NCBI RefSeq assembly: GCF_029626145.1 | Contig: NZ_JARUBJ010000002.1 | Coordinates: 2,200,501-2,264,500, forward strand | Reading direction: 5' to 3' | Origin: Micromonospora sp. WMMD961 | Lineage (GTDB): Bacteria; Actinomycetota; Actinomycetes; Mycobacteriales; Micromonosporaceae | Length of the DNA stretch: 64,000 nt | Shown: piece by piece, positions 42,108 through 51,274 of the stretch | How the letters are laid out: every line of letters starts with the position of its first letter | Numbering within the stretch: the stretch's first letter is position 1 | Program-made: the position numbers and the translations under genes | The notes under the pieces: generated by a model | What the model was told of the DNA's origin: nothing | Databases searched by the model: none | Seen by the model: only the letters and a program-made list of their open reading frames with translations

Positions 42108-43076
42108 GTGCGTGCGATTCAGGTTGCCGAGTACGGAGGCCCGGAAGTCTTGATCTTGAAGGACCTGCCCGACCCGCAAGCCGGGAGGGGAGAGGTCATC
42201 GTCCGGGCGGAGGCCGTGGACACGATCTACCTGGAAACTCAGATCCGCGCTGGCTGGGGTGCGATGTTCGGTGTTACCCCGCCGTACGTACCGGGTGGCG
42301 CAGCGGCGGGAACGGTGGTCTCCGCCGGTCCGGGCGTCTCTGCGTCCTGGCGTGGCCGCCGGGTCGTTGCTGGTGCCGGGACGCGAGGCTCCTACGCTGA
42401 ACTGGTTCGGACCGGCGTCGACCGGCTGGTGCCGATCCCGGACGGCCTGGGCGTGCGGGAAGCGGCTGGTCTCGCACACGACGGCGTGACCGCTCTGGGC
42501 CTGATCGACGGTGTCGGCGTCAAGCCGGGCGATCGGGTGCTGATCCTGGGGGCTGCGGGCGGCATGGGAACGCTACTCGTTCAGCTCGCACACCGTCTCG
42601 GTGCGCAGGTCGTGGGGGCGGCCCGTGGCGCGGACAAGCTCACGCTGGTTCGACGGCTCGGTGCCGACGCCGTCGTCGACTACGCCGGGGACGGCTGGAC
42701 CGACGCGGTACGCGGAGCCCTCGGTGGTCTGCCTGTCGATGTGCTGCTGGACGGTGTCGGGGGAAAATTGGGCAGCGACGCCTTTCGGCTGGTGGCCGAC
42801 GGCGGACGGGTCTCGTCCCATGGGGCGGCGAGTGGCGACTTCGCCACGATCGACCTTCACAGTGCACAGCTGCGCGGCATCCGTACATTCGGCATCGCGG
42901 ACGTTCAGTTCGAGGCACCGCAGAAGGTGCAGCTTGCGAGCAAGGCCCTGACCGAGGCGGCAGAGGGGTGGATACGCCCGGTGATCGCACGCGAGTATCC
43001 ACTGTCCTCCGCGGCTGAAGCGCACCGCGCGATGGAGGCGCGCTCGATCCCCGGCAAGGCCCTCCTCATTCCGTGA
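42108..43076 (+). CDS. NADPH:quinone oxidoreductase-type medium-chain dehydrogenase
   Basis: Zinc-independent MDR enzyme of 322 residues. The N-terminal GroES-like fold opens MRAIQVAEYGGPEVL; the NADPH site is ILGAAGGMGTLLVQLAHRLGAQV with LGADAVVDY downstream, and the C-terminus ends HRAMEARSIPGKALL, a quinone-reductase hallmark. No zinc-binding Cys/His set. The GTG at 42108 has AGGAG six bases upstream; an ATG at 42104 is in another frame. Substrate unknown. It lies outside the SARP-controlled operon. Confidence 0.9.
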   Translation: MRAIQVAEYGGPEVLILKDLPDPQAGRGEVIVRAEAVDTIYLETQIRAGWGAMFGVTPPYVPGGAAAGTVVSAGPGVSASWRGRRVVAGAGTRGSYAELVRTGVDRLVPIPDGLGVREAAGLAHDGVTALGLIDGVGVKPGDRVLILGAAGGMGTLLVQLAHRLGAQVVGAARGADKLTLVRRLGADAVVDYAGDGWTDAVRGALGGLPVDVLLDGVGGKLGSDAFRLVADGGRVSSHGAASGDFATIDLHSAQLRGIRTFGIADVQFEAPQKVQLASKALTEAAEGWIRPVIAREYPLSSAAEAHRAMEARSIPGKALLIP

Positions 43077-43202
43077 GGCGAGTAGCGGAGCACTGCCGTG
43101 GCCCTCGGCGAGCGGCACCGTGTGACTGGCTTCGATGCCGCAGCGAGGCGTTCCAGACGTCCGTGGGCCTGGGGCAGTTCCGCGCGGCGGGGAATCACCC
43201 GT

Positions 43203-43745
43203 TCAACGCGGGCCGGCCCGTCGCCAGCGAGCTCGCCGTACCACGTACCAGCCGCCGCTGAGGAGGAAGAGCGTGACGCTGAGTGCCAGCCAACGGGCCA
43301 GGTACGGATGTTGGTTCTGGCCGGTGGCGGCGAGATAGGTTTCGCGACCCTGCCGCAGGATGCCGGGGAGGTAGACCAGGAACAGCAGCCCGGTGGCGAG
43401 TGCCGGTACCCGGATGTGGTTCAGCGGTGATGGTCGGGCTGGCGCACGCCCGGTTCGGGGCGGCATCGGGTGGTGACGATCGGGCGGCCGGCCATCCGTA
43501 CCGGTGCGGTCGGAGCGCCCGAGCGCACCGCGCAGCACCCGGTCGGCCGACGCGTAGACCGGAAAGAGGACGAGGTCGTGGGCGACGGCCGCCCCGACGA
43601 ACCAGAGCAGCATCCGGCCAGCCGTGGCCTCTTCGGCGATTCGGAGTGCGACCCAGCCGGTAAGGGTGAAGCAGCCGATCATGGCGGCCAGGTGCAGTGG
43701 TGACGATCCGTAGGCCGCCCGGAATCGGGGAACGGTGTTACCCAT
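43203..43745 (-). CDS. Small polytopic membrane protein
   Basis: A 180-residue protein with four hydrophobic segments at about 20-36, 45-65, 112-130 and 150-168 and a Pro/Arg-rich loop in the middle (about 78-108). No family is recognised. Its ATG lies eight bases inside the end of the molybdopterin oxidoreductase gene, so it is the second gene of that operon and may help anchor or assemble it. Codon composition agrees with its neighbours. Confidence 0.7.
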   Translation of the reverse strand: MGNTVPRFRAAYGSSPLHLAAMIGCFTLTGWVALRIAEEATAGRMLLWFVGAAVAHDLVLFPVYASADRVLRGALGRSDRTGTDGRPPDRHHPMPPRTGRAPARPSPLNHIRVPALATGLLFLVYLPGILRQGRETYLAATGQNQHPYLARWLALSVTLFLLSGGWYVVRRARWRRAGPR

Positions 43746-45105
43746 TCACGCCGGTCCGAAAGGTGATGTCGGCGACCCATTTCGTGCAGTGCACACCGGG
43801 CAGAGCAGGGACGATCACCCGGGCGGGAAAGCCGTGGTCGGCCGAGAGATCGGCACCGTTGACCCGCAGAGCGAGCAGAGAGTCGCCGTCGAGCACCTGG
43901 TTGGCCTGGAGGATCGCCTGGTTGAACAACCCAGTCTTCTCCAGCGACCGGATCTGCGCCGACGCCGGATCGTCCACACCGACCAGGGCGGCGAGGTCGC
44001 GCAGTCGTACGCCTGACCAGGTTTGTCGCGTCGACCACCCCTCCACGCAGGCGATCGGCAGGCGGGCGGTGTGCTGGCCCATGGCCAGCAGACGGGGGCG
44101 GTCGAGGGTGACGAGGCGGTCGCCGCCCCGCACGGTCAACCGCCACCGTTGCCCGGTCTCCTCAGGCTGGATGCCCGCCGCGGCGGCGGTGCGGTTGATC
44201 GGGAAACCGTTCGGTCCGGTGCCGGGCTCACGTCCGCGGGGCAGCAGCAGCGCGGTGCGGCGCCAGCGACCGTCGAGGGTCTGCCCGATCGTGAGGGCGC
44301 CGAGAAGCACGGACAGGCCACCGACCAGGGCAACCGCGCCGCGTCGGCTCATCGTCGGTGCGCCGGGTGCGGTGGCCACCAGGTCGTCCGGATCGGGTGG
44401 CTCGGGCCGGGTCGCGGCCAGCGGGGTACGCAGCTCGGCCCACAGTGGCCCGCGCTGCCCCCGTCGGCGGCGGTCGCGCGGGGCCGGCCGGGATCGCAGT
44501 GCGCTGAGCATCCGGGGCAGCTTCAGCGTCACGTGCACCACGAACGCTGCGATGAAGACCCAGGCGCCGAAGTAGTGCGCGGTGTAGAAGTCGAAGCCGA
44601 ACAGGTACGCATACTGGATGTTGAGCAGGCCGGTCGCGATCTCGAAGAGGATGCCGCCGACCAGCAGCAGCAGGGACAGCCGTTCGAGCACCTGGGCCAG
44701 GGAGCGGGCCGGCGGCCAGATGAAGAGCTTCGGGATCACCGACCAGAGCTTCGCCAGCACCACGGGGATCAGGATGATGCCGAGCGTCACGTGCAGCCCT
44801 TGGGTCACCCGGAACAGCCAGGACGGCCGGGTCGGCCAGTCGAACGGCGGCAGCCGTAACCAGCCCACCTCACGGGGCAGAGCCTGATCGAACTGAGGGC
44901 CGTAGGCGGCGTAATCGAGCAGCCCGGTGACGATCACCAGCGGCAACCCGATGAGGAGCACGGCGCCGTAGACGGCGGTGAGCCACGGACCCCGCAGCGG
45001 GCTGCGCCAGCGGTCCCCAGTCAGACCCGGGACCGGTGGGGGGTGCCGTTCCAGGGCCCGCCACCACCGCTGAGGGAAACCCGTCTGCCGGTCTGTCACA
45101 CCCAT
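43738..45105 (-). CDS. Molybdopterin-dependent oxidoreductase with N-terminal cytochrome b561-like membrane domain
   Basis: A 455-residue two-part protein. The first ~215 residues hold about four transmembrane helices with His residues (TQGLHVTLG, TAHYFGAWVF, FVVHVTLKLP) arranged like heme-ligating cytochrome b561-type proteins. After a Pro/Arg-rich linker and another helix, the C-terminal ~190 residues are a sulfite-oxidase-like molybdopterin domain: RLPIACVEGWSTRQTW contains the putative Mo-ligating Cys, and ADHGFPARVIVP and KWVADITF follow. It probably moves electrons between a membrane pool and an extracytoplasmic substrate. ATG at 45105 is preferred over an upstream frame extension of 50 codons. 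Divergent from the epimerase gene. Confidence 0.85.
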   Translation of the reverse strand: MGVTDRQTGFPQRWWRALERHPPPVPGLTGDRWRSPLRGPWLTAVYGAVLLIGLPLVIVTGLLDYAAYGPQFDQALPREVGWLRLPPFDWPTRPSWLFRVTQGLHVTLGIILIPVVLAKLWSVIPKLFIWPPARSLAQVLERLSLLLLVGGILFEIATGLLNIQYAYLFGFDFYTAHYFGAWVFIAAFVVHVTLKLPRMLSALRSRPAPRDRRRRGQRGPLWAELRTPLAATRPEPPDPDDLVATAPGAPTMSRRGAVALVGGLSVLLGALTIGQTLDGRWRRTALLLPRGREPGTGPNGFPINRTAAAAGIQPEETGQRWRLTVRGGDRLVTLDRPRLLAMGQHTARLPIACVEGWSTRQTWSGVRLRDLAALVGVDDPASAQIRSLEKTGLFNQAILQANQVLDGDSLLALRVNGADLSADHGFPARVIVPALPGVHCTKWVADITFRTGVNG

Positions 45106-45220
45106 ACCCCGCGACGCTAGACGTGCCGGACACCCAATTTGGTGCATACGGTGATACCGATGGCCTGGCAGGCGGGCGAACCGGCCCCGCTCCGGCCGGG
45201 CGCGGTCTACGGTCACCGGG

Positions 45221-46282
45221 GTGCGGGTACTACTCACCGGCGCGGCCGGTTTCATCGGATCGCAGATCGCCGACCTGCTGGTCGCCGAGGGCCACGACCT
45301 GGTGGCGCTCGACGCGTTGCTGCCTCAGGCGCACGGCGGGGAACTCCCCGAGTGGTCCCGGCGGCACGACCCGGTGGTCGGTGACGTCCGGAATGCCAAC
45401 CTGCTGGACCGGCTTCTGCCCGGTGTGGACGCGGTGTGCCACCAGGCGGCGATGGTGGGACACGGGCTGGATCCGTCCGACGCCCCCGACTACGTCAGCC
45501 ACAACGACTACGCCACTGTGGTGCTGCTCGCCGCGATGCACCGGGCCCGTGTGACCCGGCTGGTGCTGGCCAGCTCGATGGTCGTCTACGGCGAGGGTCG
45601 GTACGTCTGCGCGACGCACGGCACCGTACGGCCCGGCTCCCGCAGCGTCGCCGACCTGGCCGCCGGCCGGTACGAGCCAACCTGCCCGGACTGCGCGGGC
45701 GCCCTCTCGCCGGCTCTGGTGCCCGAGGACGCGCTACTCGAGCCGCGAAGCACGTACGCGGCCACCAAGCTTGCCCAGGAACACCTGGCCGCCGCGTGGG
45801 CGCGGCAGACCGGCGGGAGCGTCTGGGCGCTGCGCTACCACAACGTCTACGGCCCTCGGATGCCGCGGGACACCCCGTACGCGGGGGTGGCCTCGATCTT
45901 CCGGTCCGCACTGGCGGCGGGCCTGCCGCCGAGGGTGCTGGAGGATGGCCGGCAGCGCCGCGACTTCGTCCACGTCACCGACGTCGCCCGGGCCAACCTG
46001 CTGGCGTTGACCGCCCCGCCACCGCAGGGCCTCGTACCCGTCAACGTCTGCTCCGGCGAGCCGCACACGGTCGGCGAACTGGCCGCCGCCCTCGCCGAAG
46101 CGATGGCGGGGCCGGCGCCGCTGATTCACGGTGGCGGCCGGGCGGCGGACGTCCGACACGTGGTCGCCGATCCCCGGCGGGCGGCGAAGCTGCTCGGCTA
46201 CACCGCCCGGGTCGGGTTCGCCGAGGGGGTGACCGCCTTCGCCACCGATCCGCTACGGGAACCGGCCGCCCTCAGCGCTTGA
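45221..46282 (+). CDS. NAD-dependent epimerase/dehydratase family protein
   Basis: Extended SDR of 353 residues acting on nucleotide sugars. Rossmann motif LLTGAAGFIGSQIA is at the N-terminus, the Ser/Thr is in ASSMVVYGEG, the YxxxK catalytic pair is YAATK and LRYHNVYGPRMP follows, with RRDFVHVTDVARA near residue 245. An inserted four-Cys-like stretch (RYVCATHG to TCPDCAG, about residues 127-172) is unusual for the family and could bind a metal. GTG start. First plus-strand gene of a glycan-related locus. Confidence 0.9.
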   Translation: MRVLLTGAAGFIGSQIADLLVAEGHDLVALDALLPQAHGGELPEWSRRHDPVVGDVRNANLLDRLLPGVDAVCHQAAMVGHGLDPSDAPDYVSHNDYATVVLLAAMHRARVTRLVLASSMVVYGEGRYVCATHGTVRPGSRSVADLAAGRYEPTCPDCAGALSPALVPEDALLEPRSTYAATKLAQEHLAAAWARQTGGSVWALRYHNVYGPRMPRDTPYAGVASIFRSALAAGLPPRVLEDGRQRRDFVHVTDVARANLLALTAPPPQGLVPVNVCSGEPHTVGELAAALAEAMAGPAPLIHGGGRAADVRHVVADPRRAAKLLGYTARVGFAEGVTAFATDPLREPAALSA

Positions 46283-46304
46283 GACCCGCAGTGCCGCCGG
46301 CGAG

Positions 46305-47717
46305 TCAGGACACCGTCCAGAGCAGGTGACTGACCGCGAGAGCGGTGACCACCTGCCCGGCCAACCAGACCCGTCGGGCGGGCGATGGAAGGTGGGCGGC
46401 GGCCACCAGCAGCCAGACCACGAACGGTAGCCAGATCCGTTCCACCTCGGCCTTGCTCAGTCCGGACAGATCAGCCGCGCCGACCGCCAGCACGGCGGCC
46501 AGCGGCAGCAGCACCGTGGGCCCGGCGCCCCGCAGGGCGTCAAGCCGGGCGATCATCCCGGCTCGGTCCGGCCCGCGCCATCGCATCGCAACGGTTCGCG
46601 CCGGACCGGCCGACGCGAGCGCGGTCCGAAGCAGTGCGGGCCCGAGCACCGGGCCCGCAGAAAGTAGAAGCGCCGCCATGTTCGCCCACACCCAGTACCC
46701 GTATGGGCGATCCGCGGCCCAGCCCTGGTGATACCGCTCAACCACCAGGTCGTACCCGTCCAGCCACCAGAAACCGGCCAGCGTGAACGTGGCCACCACC
46801 GTGCCGGCCCCGGCCAGTGCCGCGAGCGCCGCCGGCCACCGGTCCCGGGGCCGCAGCGCCACCACCGCCAGGGCCAGGACGCCGACCAGTACGAAGCCGT
46901 ACGACAGGTAGAGGGCGAAGCCGAGCAACAGGCCCCCGACTGCGGCGGCGGCCGGTCCGCGCACCGCCAGCAGGGCCAGCCCCGCGGCGACCACCCCGGT
47001 GAAGATGCCATCGGCCGAGACTCCCACCCAGATCGCGCCGGGCAGCAGCACCAGAAACGGCAGCACCTGGCGGGCGGCCTCTTCCGCACCGAGGGCCCGC
47101 AGCGTCACCGGCACCGACACGGTGACGGTGGCTCCCACCAGTACGCATGCCAGGGCGGCGACGGTGGGGCCGCCGAGGCCGATCCGGTCCAACCCGACGA
47201 AGAGCAGCAGCGCCCCCGGTGGATGGCCGGCGGTGTGGGTGGACCACGCATCCGGCTGGAAATCGAGGATCCGGGCGCTGAAACCAGACAGCATGGCCGT
47301 GACGTCGGTGACCCGGGGCACCTCGTGCAGGTATTCGGCCTGCGGGGTGAGTCGCCGGGTGAAACCGGCCGACCAGCCGTCCACCAGCGCCAACGACATC
47401 GTCCACGCTACCGCCGCGAGGTAGGCCGCCATCAGTAGCCGGCCCCACCCGGCGGTGCGGGCCCATTGGACGCCCCAGCCGAGCACCCCGACGGCGACCA
47501 GCAGCGCGGCCGGTGTGCCCCAACCCAGGTGCGGACGCCAGGTGGCGTAGAGCGGCGCGGCGTCGGCATGCAGACCGACACCACGCGCGTTGAGCAGCAC
47601 GCCCACCGCCACCGCGGCAGCGACCAACGCCACCTCGACGCCGAGCACCACCAGGTCGGCGTCGACGCGTCGGGCGGGCAGTTCCGGTCCCCGCCGCACG
47701 GGCGCGAGCACTTTCAT
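46305..47717 (-). CDS. Polytopic membrane protein, probable glycosyltransferase (GT-C type)
   Basis: A 470-residue protein with about eleven to twelve transmembrane helices. A long loop after the third helix contains EVPRVTDVTAMLSGFSARILDFQPDAWSTHTAGHPPGALL; the acidic/His pattern in the first extracytoplasmic loops resembles polyprenyl-phosphate-dependent GT-C mannosyltransferases. Convergent with the epimerase and divergent from a GT2 gene, which supports a role in glycolipid or cell-wall glycan assembly. Exact family is not certain. Confidence 0.7.
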   Translation of the reverse strand: MKVLAPVRRGPELPARRVDADLVVLGVEVALVAAAVAVGVLLNARGVGLHADAAPLYATWRPHLGWGTPAALLVAVGVLGWGVQWARTAGWGRLLMAAYLAAVAWTMSLALVDGWSAGFTRRLTPQAEYLHEVPRVTDVTAMLSGFSARILDFQPDAWSTHTAGHPPGALLLFVGLDRIGLGGPTVAALACVLVGATVTVSVPVTLRALGAEEAARQVLPFLVLLPGAIWVGVSADGIFTGVVAAGLALLAVRGPAAAAVGGLLLGFALYLSYGFVLVGVLALAVVALRPRDRWPAALAALAGAGTVVATFTLAGFWWLDGYDLVVERYHQGWAADRPYGYWVWANMAALLLSAGPVLGPALLRTALASAGPARTVAMRWRGPDRAGMIARLDALRGAGPTVLLPLAAVLAVGAADLSGLSKAEVERIWLPFVVWLLVAAAHLPSPARRVWLAGQVVTALAVSHLLWTVS

Positions 47718-47862
47718 GACGACCGGACGGTACGGCCACCTCCGGCCCGGTGGTGCGGGAACGGGCAGGACACCACCGTTCGAGAAGGGAGCGACGCCAG
47801 CAAGGATGCCGATGGTGTTATTTCGCCCATCTCGGGCGCCTTGGCGTCCTAGCGTTTCTGGT

Positions 47863-48537
47863 ATGCCATCACCGATCGACGTGGTACTGCCGTGTCTTGA
47901 CGAAGCCGCTGCGCTACCCGGCGTACTGACCGCACTGCCCCCCGGTTACCGGGCGATCGTGGTGGACAACGGCTCCCGGGACGGCTCACCGGAGATCGCT
48001 GCCCGGCACGGCGCCCGGGTCGTCCACGAAGCGCGCCGGGGCTACGGCGCGGCCGTACACACCGGTCTGGAGGCGGCCGAGGCCGCGCTGGTCTGTGTGC
48101 TCGACGCCGACGGCTCCTTCGACCCGAGACAACTCCCGGCGCTGGTCGCGCCGGTGGCCGGCGGATCGGCCGATCTGGTGGTCGGTCGTCGTCGGCCCGT
48201 CGCGGCCGGCGTCTGGCCATGGCATGCCCGAGCCGGCACCGCACTGGTCGCGGCGCTGCTGCGACACCGAGGCATACCGCTACGCGATCTCAGCCCGATT
48301 CGGGTGGCCCGCCGTGAAGCGCTGCTCGGCCTCGGAGTCACCGACCGCGCCTTCGGATACCCGTTGGAACTGCTCATCCGCGCCGCTGCCGCGGGCTGGA
48401 GGATCTGGGAACTCGACGTACGGTACTCGCACCGCGCCGCCGGCACCCGGAGCAAGGTCTCCGGCTCGGTGCGCGGCACGCTGCGCGCGACCCGGGACTT
48501 CGCCGGGGTCCTGCGCACGGTGGAGCGGTCGCGATGA
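47863..48537 (+). CDS. Glycosyltransferase family 2
   Basis: A 224-residue GT-A-fold transferase. It begins IDVVLPCLDEAAALPGVL, has VVDNGSRDGSPEIAARHGA (nucleotide-binding DxG) and VLDADGSFDP, the DxD metal site, as in DPM1/DolP-mannose synthase-like enzymes; RAAAAGWRIWELDVRYSHR lies near the C-terminus. No transmembrane segment. ATG at 47863. Its TGA overlaps the next ATG (ATGA), beginning a three-gene operon. Confidence 0.9.
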   Translation: MPSPIDVVLPCLDEAAALPGVLTALPPGYRAIVVDNGSRDGSPEIAARHGARVVHEARRGYGAAVHTGLEAAEAALVCVLDADGSFDPRQLPALVAPVAGGSADLVVGRRRPVAAGVWPWHARAGTALVAALLRHRGIPLRDLSPIRVARREALLGLGVTDRAFGYPLELLIRAAAAGWRIWELDVRYSHRAAGTRSKVSGSVRGTLRATRDFAGVLRTVERSR

Positions 48538-49247
48538 CCGTCCTGTTGGTGATGGCGAAGGCACCCGTGCCCGGGGCGGTGAAGACTCGTCTCTGTCCAC
48601 CGGCCAGCCACCTGCAGGCGGCCCGGATCGCCGCTGCGGCACTGCTGGACAGCCTGGACACGGTACGCGCAACGCCCGGCGTGACACCCGTTCTCGCCCT
48701 CCAGGGTCGGCTGGCCGACGCCGAAGAGGCCGCCGAACTGACCGCGGCGATCGCCGGCTGGCAGATCCTGCCGCAGCGCGGCACCGACCTCGGCGACCGT
48801 CTCGCCAACGCCCACGCCGATGTGGCTGACGCCTACCCGGGTCGACCCGTGCTCCAGATCGGCATGGACACACCACAGCTGACCCCCGCGCAACTCGACG
48901 CGGCCGTCCACCGCCTCACCCTGACCGACGCCGTGCTCGGCCCTGCCATCGACGGCGGTTGGTGGGCGCTGGGTCTGCGCGACCCTCGGCACGCCGCCGC
49001 GCTGAGGACCGTGCCGATGTCCACCGCACTGACCGGACATCACACCATCGTGGCCTTGCGCAAGCAGGGTCTGCGCGTAGCTCGCCTACCCCTACTCCAA
49101 GACGTCGACGAGTGGCCCGACGCGCTGGCGGTGGCCGCAGGCGCTGCCCAACCGGAGAGCCGTTCAGAGCGGCACGCTACCTGCGACCGGTTCGCGCGCC
49201 AGGTCGCGGCGGTCCAGCGCAGCCTGACGCCCGGAATCCCACGATGA
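48534..49247 (+). CDS. TIGR04282/DUF2064 glycosyltransferase-like protein
   Basis: A 237-residue protein of the DUF2064 family, related in fold to nucleotidyltransferases such as CofC. Conserved parts are LLVMAKAPVPGAVKTRLCPP at the N-terminus, QRGTDLGDRLANAH, GMDTPQLTPAQLD (metal site) and AVLGPAIDGGWWALGLRDPR. Members occur next to GT2 and methyltransferase genes, exactly as here, and are thought to transfer or activate sugars; biochemical role is unsettled. Overlaps both neighbours by ATGA. Confidence 0.9.
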   Translation: MTVLLVMAKAPVPGAVKTRLCPPASHLQAARIAAAALLDSLDTVRATPGVTPVLALQGRLADAEEAAELTAAIAGWQILPQRGTDLGDRLANAHADVADAYPGRPVLQIGMDTPQLTPAQLDAAVHRLTLTDAVLGPAIDGGWWALGLRDPRHAAALRTVPMSTALTGHHTIVALRKQGLRVARLPLLQDVDEWPDALAVAAGAAQPESRSERHATCDRFARQVAAVQRSLTPGIPR

Positions 49248-49936
49248 GCCGCAGCGTACGGGCCAGGCCGATCGAGGCATTCGGCAGCGCGTTGCGGCGC
49301 CGCACCGGCGACCACTGGCTGGTGCACGGCGACAACGGCTGGCGATGCCGCCTCCCGGTACGCCGGTGGCACGGCCCAGCCGAACCGGCGGTGGCCGCAC
49401 TCGTAGCCCGGTGCACCGGCCCGGCGCTCGACCTGGGCTGCGGTCCAGGCCGACTCACACTGGCCCTCACCCACGCCGGGCTGACAGCGGTGGGAGTCGA
49501 CATCTCCGCGCAGGCGGTCCGCCTGACCCGGGCCCGAGGCGCGATCGCTCTCCACGGGGACGTCTTCGCCCCGCTGCCCGCCGAGGGACGCTGGGCACAC
49601 GTGCTCCTGATCGACGGGAACATCGGCATCGGCGGCGACCCCCTCACCCTGCTCGGCCGATGCCATGACCTGCTGCGCCCAGGTGGCACCGTGCTCGTCG
49701 AACTCGAACCCCCCGGTCCGGGACTGTGGCGCGGTGAGGCCCAACTGGCCCTCCAGGTCCCCGGCGATGGATCGCGCCTCGGGCCACCCTTCCGGTGGGC
49801 GCGGCTCGACACGATGGCGGTCGCCGGAGTGGCGTCGGCGGCCGGACTCACGGTCCGCGAGGTGTTCCGCCTCGATTGCCGCTGGTTCGGCGAGTTGACC
49901 GCGGACAGCCCTGGCGCGGTCGGCCCAGTTGATTGA
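49244..49936 (+). CDS. SAM-dependent methyltransferase (class I)
   Basis: A 230-residue methyltransferase. Motif I is ALDLGCGPGRLTLAL, motif II GVDISAQAVRLTRARG, then LHGDVFAPLPAEGRWAHVLLIDGNIGIGG and LRPGGTVLVELEP (motifs III/IV). Length and layout fit small-molecule or lipid methyltransferases. The ATG overlaps the upstream TGA (ATGA). It closes the three-gene operon with GT2 and DUF2064 genes, so a modified sugar or glycolipid is the likely substrate. Confidence 0.9.
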   Translation: MSRSVRARPIEAFGSALRRRTGDHWLVHGDNGWRCRLPVRRWHGPAEPAVAALVARCTGPALDLGCGPGRLTLALTHAGLTAVGVDISAQAVRLTRARGAIALHGDVFAPLPAEGRWAHVLLIDGNIGIGGDPLTLLGRCHDLLRPGGTVLVELEPPGPGLWRGEAQLALQVPGDGSRLGPPFRWARLDTMAVAGVASAAGLTVREVFRLDCRWFGELTADSPGAVGPVD

Positions 49937-50474
49937 AGTCAGTGCGGCGGCGCCCTGGCCGTGCGCATCGTTGACCTGGGCTTCTATCAGCCGCAGACAT
50001 ATTTCCCACGATCATCATCGGCGCTCACGCGGTGACGTGGCGGTGGAGGCGCAGAAGTCCGGTGCGGCGTCGCGACAGGCACGCCGCCATGAACCTGCGG
50101 CGATCCCGTCGAGGCCGCGCCGGCACGCCATCACATCGAGGTCGCGCGGCCGCACTACGGCAAGGACGACAAGGAATCGGCAGTGATGGCCCTCCGGCAG
50201 GCGTACGAGTCGGCCCCGGAGACATTCCGCTTCAACGGGTACGCCCGCCAGGTCACCTCGGACCTGCTCGATCGGCCCGCGTTCCAGTCGTGACGACGCC
50301 CGTGGCCCCGTGGTCAAGTCATCCGCCGGTGCGGTCGTGGCGGCTGGTGGTGATGACCGCCGCGGCGAAGCGCGACCCGATCGTGTGGGCCCTGTCCTCC
50401 TCCGGGTTCGGGTCGTGGGAGCCCCGACGGCTCGGCCATTGCTGACTCCGACGCCTCCGTGCGACCATTCATCG
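49937..50474. other. Degenerate stretch with a possible regulator fragment
   Basis: No complete gene. From about 50130 to 50293 the plus strand encodes a plausible protein tail (KESAVMALRQAYESAPETFR, then FNGYARQVTSDLLDR and TGA), which faintly resembles the C-terminus of XRE-type regulators but has no start. A second short open run (50290-50445) has no resemblance. The promoter of the secreted protein gene must be near the right end. Confidence 0.35.
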
Positions 50475-51248
50475 ATGTATGTGGAACTCTCGCGCCGCGA
50501 CAGATCCCGCCTATTGCTGATGGCGGCGGCTGCCATGGTCATCGCATCCCTGGGTTTCGCCGCCCCGGCGTCCGCCACGGTTCCCGACGGTCATTACTGC
50601 GGGTGGGTCACGCCGGACAGCCCACCGGGCAAGACCGACGCCAAGACCGTCGTGTACAGCGCAAGTGTCCAGTGCGACGGTCCAGTGCGTCGCGTGGACC
50701 TCACCGTGGAGTTGCTGTACCACGGGCTGGTCGGCGGCCCTGGCCAAACAGTGAACGGCCGGACAGAGGTTTGGCAGGACACCAACGTAACCCTGTTCGG
50801 TCTTGGCGTCGCCAACCCGGGCACGCTCTGCGAGTCGGGCTACTACTCGGGTCGAGCGACCGCCACCGTCCAGTTCCTCTCGGGGACTCCGGAGTTCATC
50901 ACCAGAACGGCAGGGTCTCAGCCGGTATCGCTGACGTGCCCGCCACCGGATATCCCCATAACTCCGCCGAGCGGGGCGGTGACGGTCACCAACCCCGGCA
51001 CCCAGAGCATGCTCAAGCCGGACACCGTGGCGTTGCAGATGCAGGCCACCGGCGGGAGCGGCTCGTACACCTGGTCGGCGACCGGCTTGCCTCCTGGGCT
51101 GGCCATCAACGCCTCGACCGGCCGGATCAGCGGCACACTCACCACCATAGGCAGCTACACCGTCACGGTCACGGCCGTCGGAGGCGGACAGGGCAGTACC
51201 ACCTTCAGCTGGATCGTCAGAAAAGACTCCCCCTGCACGCGCTGCTGA
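50475..51248 (+). CDS. Secreted protein with putative Ig-like (He_PIG) domain
   Basis: A 257-residue exported protein. The N-terminus RRDRSRLLLMAAAAMVIASL followed by APASA is a Sec signal peptide with probable cleavage after Ala at about residue 35. The middle ~125 residues are a beta-rich domain with two to four cysteines, unassigned. Residues about 165-250 read ALQMQATGGSGSYTWSATGL and PPGLAINASTGRISGTLTT, the classical putative Ig (He_PIG) repeat found in bacterial surface proteins. Ends in Cys-Thr-Arg-Cys. Ligand unknown. ATG at 50475 begins the signal peptide. Confidence 0.85.
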   Translation: MYVELSRRDRSRLLLMAAAAMVIASLGFAAPASATVPDGHYCGWVTPDSPPGKTDAKTVVYSASVQCDGPVRRVDLTVELLYHGLVGGPGQTVNGRTEVWQDTNVTLFGLGVANPGTLCESGYYSGRATATVQFLSGTPEFITRTAGSQPVSLTCPPPDIPITPPSGAVTVTNPGTQSMLKPDTVALQMQATGGSGSYTWSATGLPPGLAINASTGRISGTLTTIGSYTVTVTAVGGGQGSTTFSWIVRKDSPCTRC

Positions 51249-51274
51249 CCAGCTGCCGCTATCGCACCCGGCAG

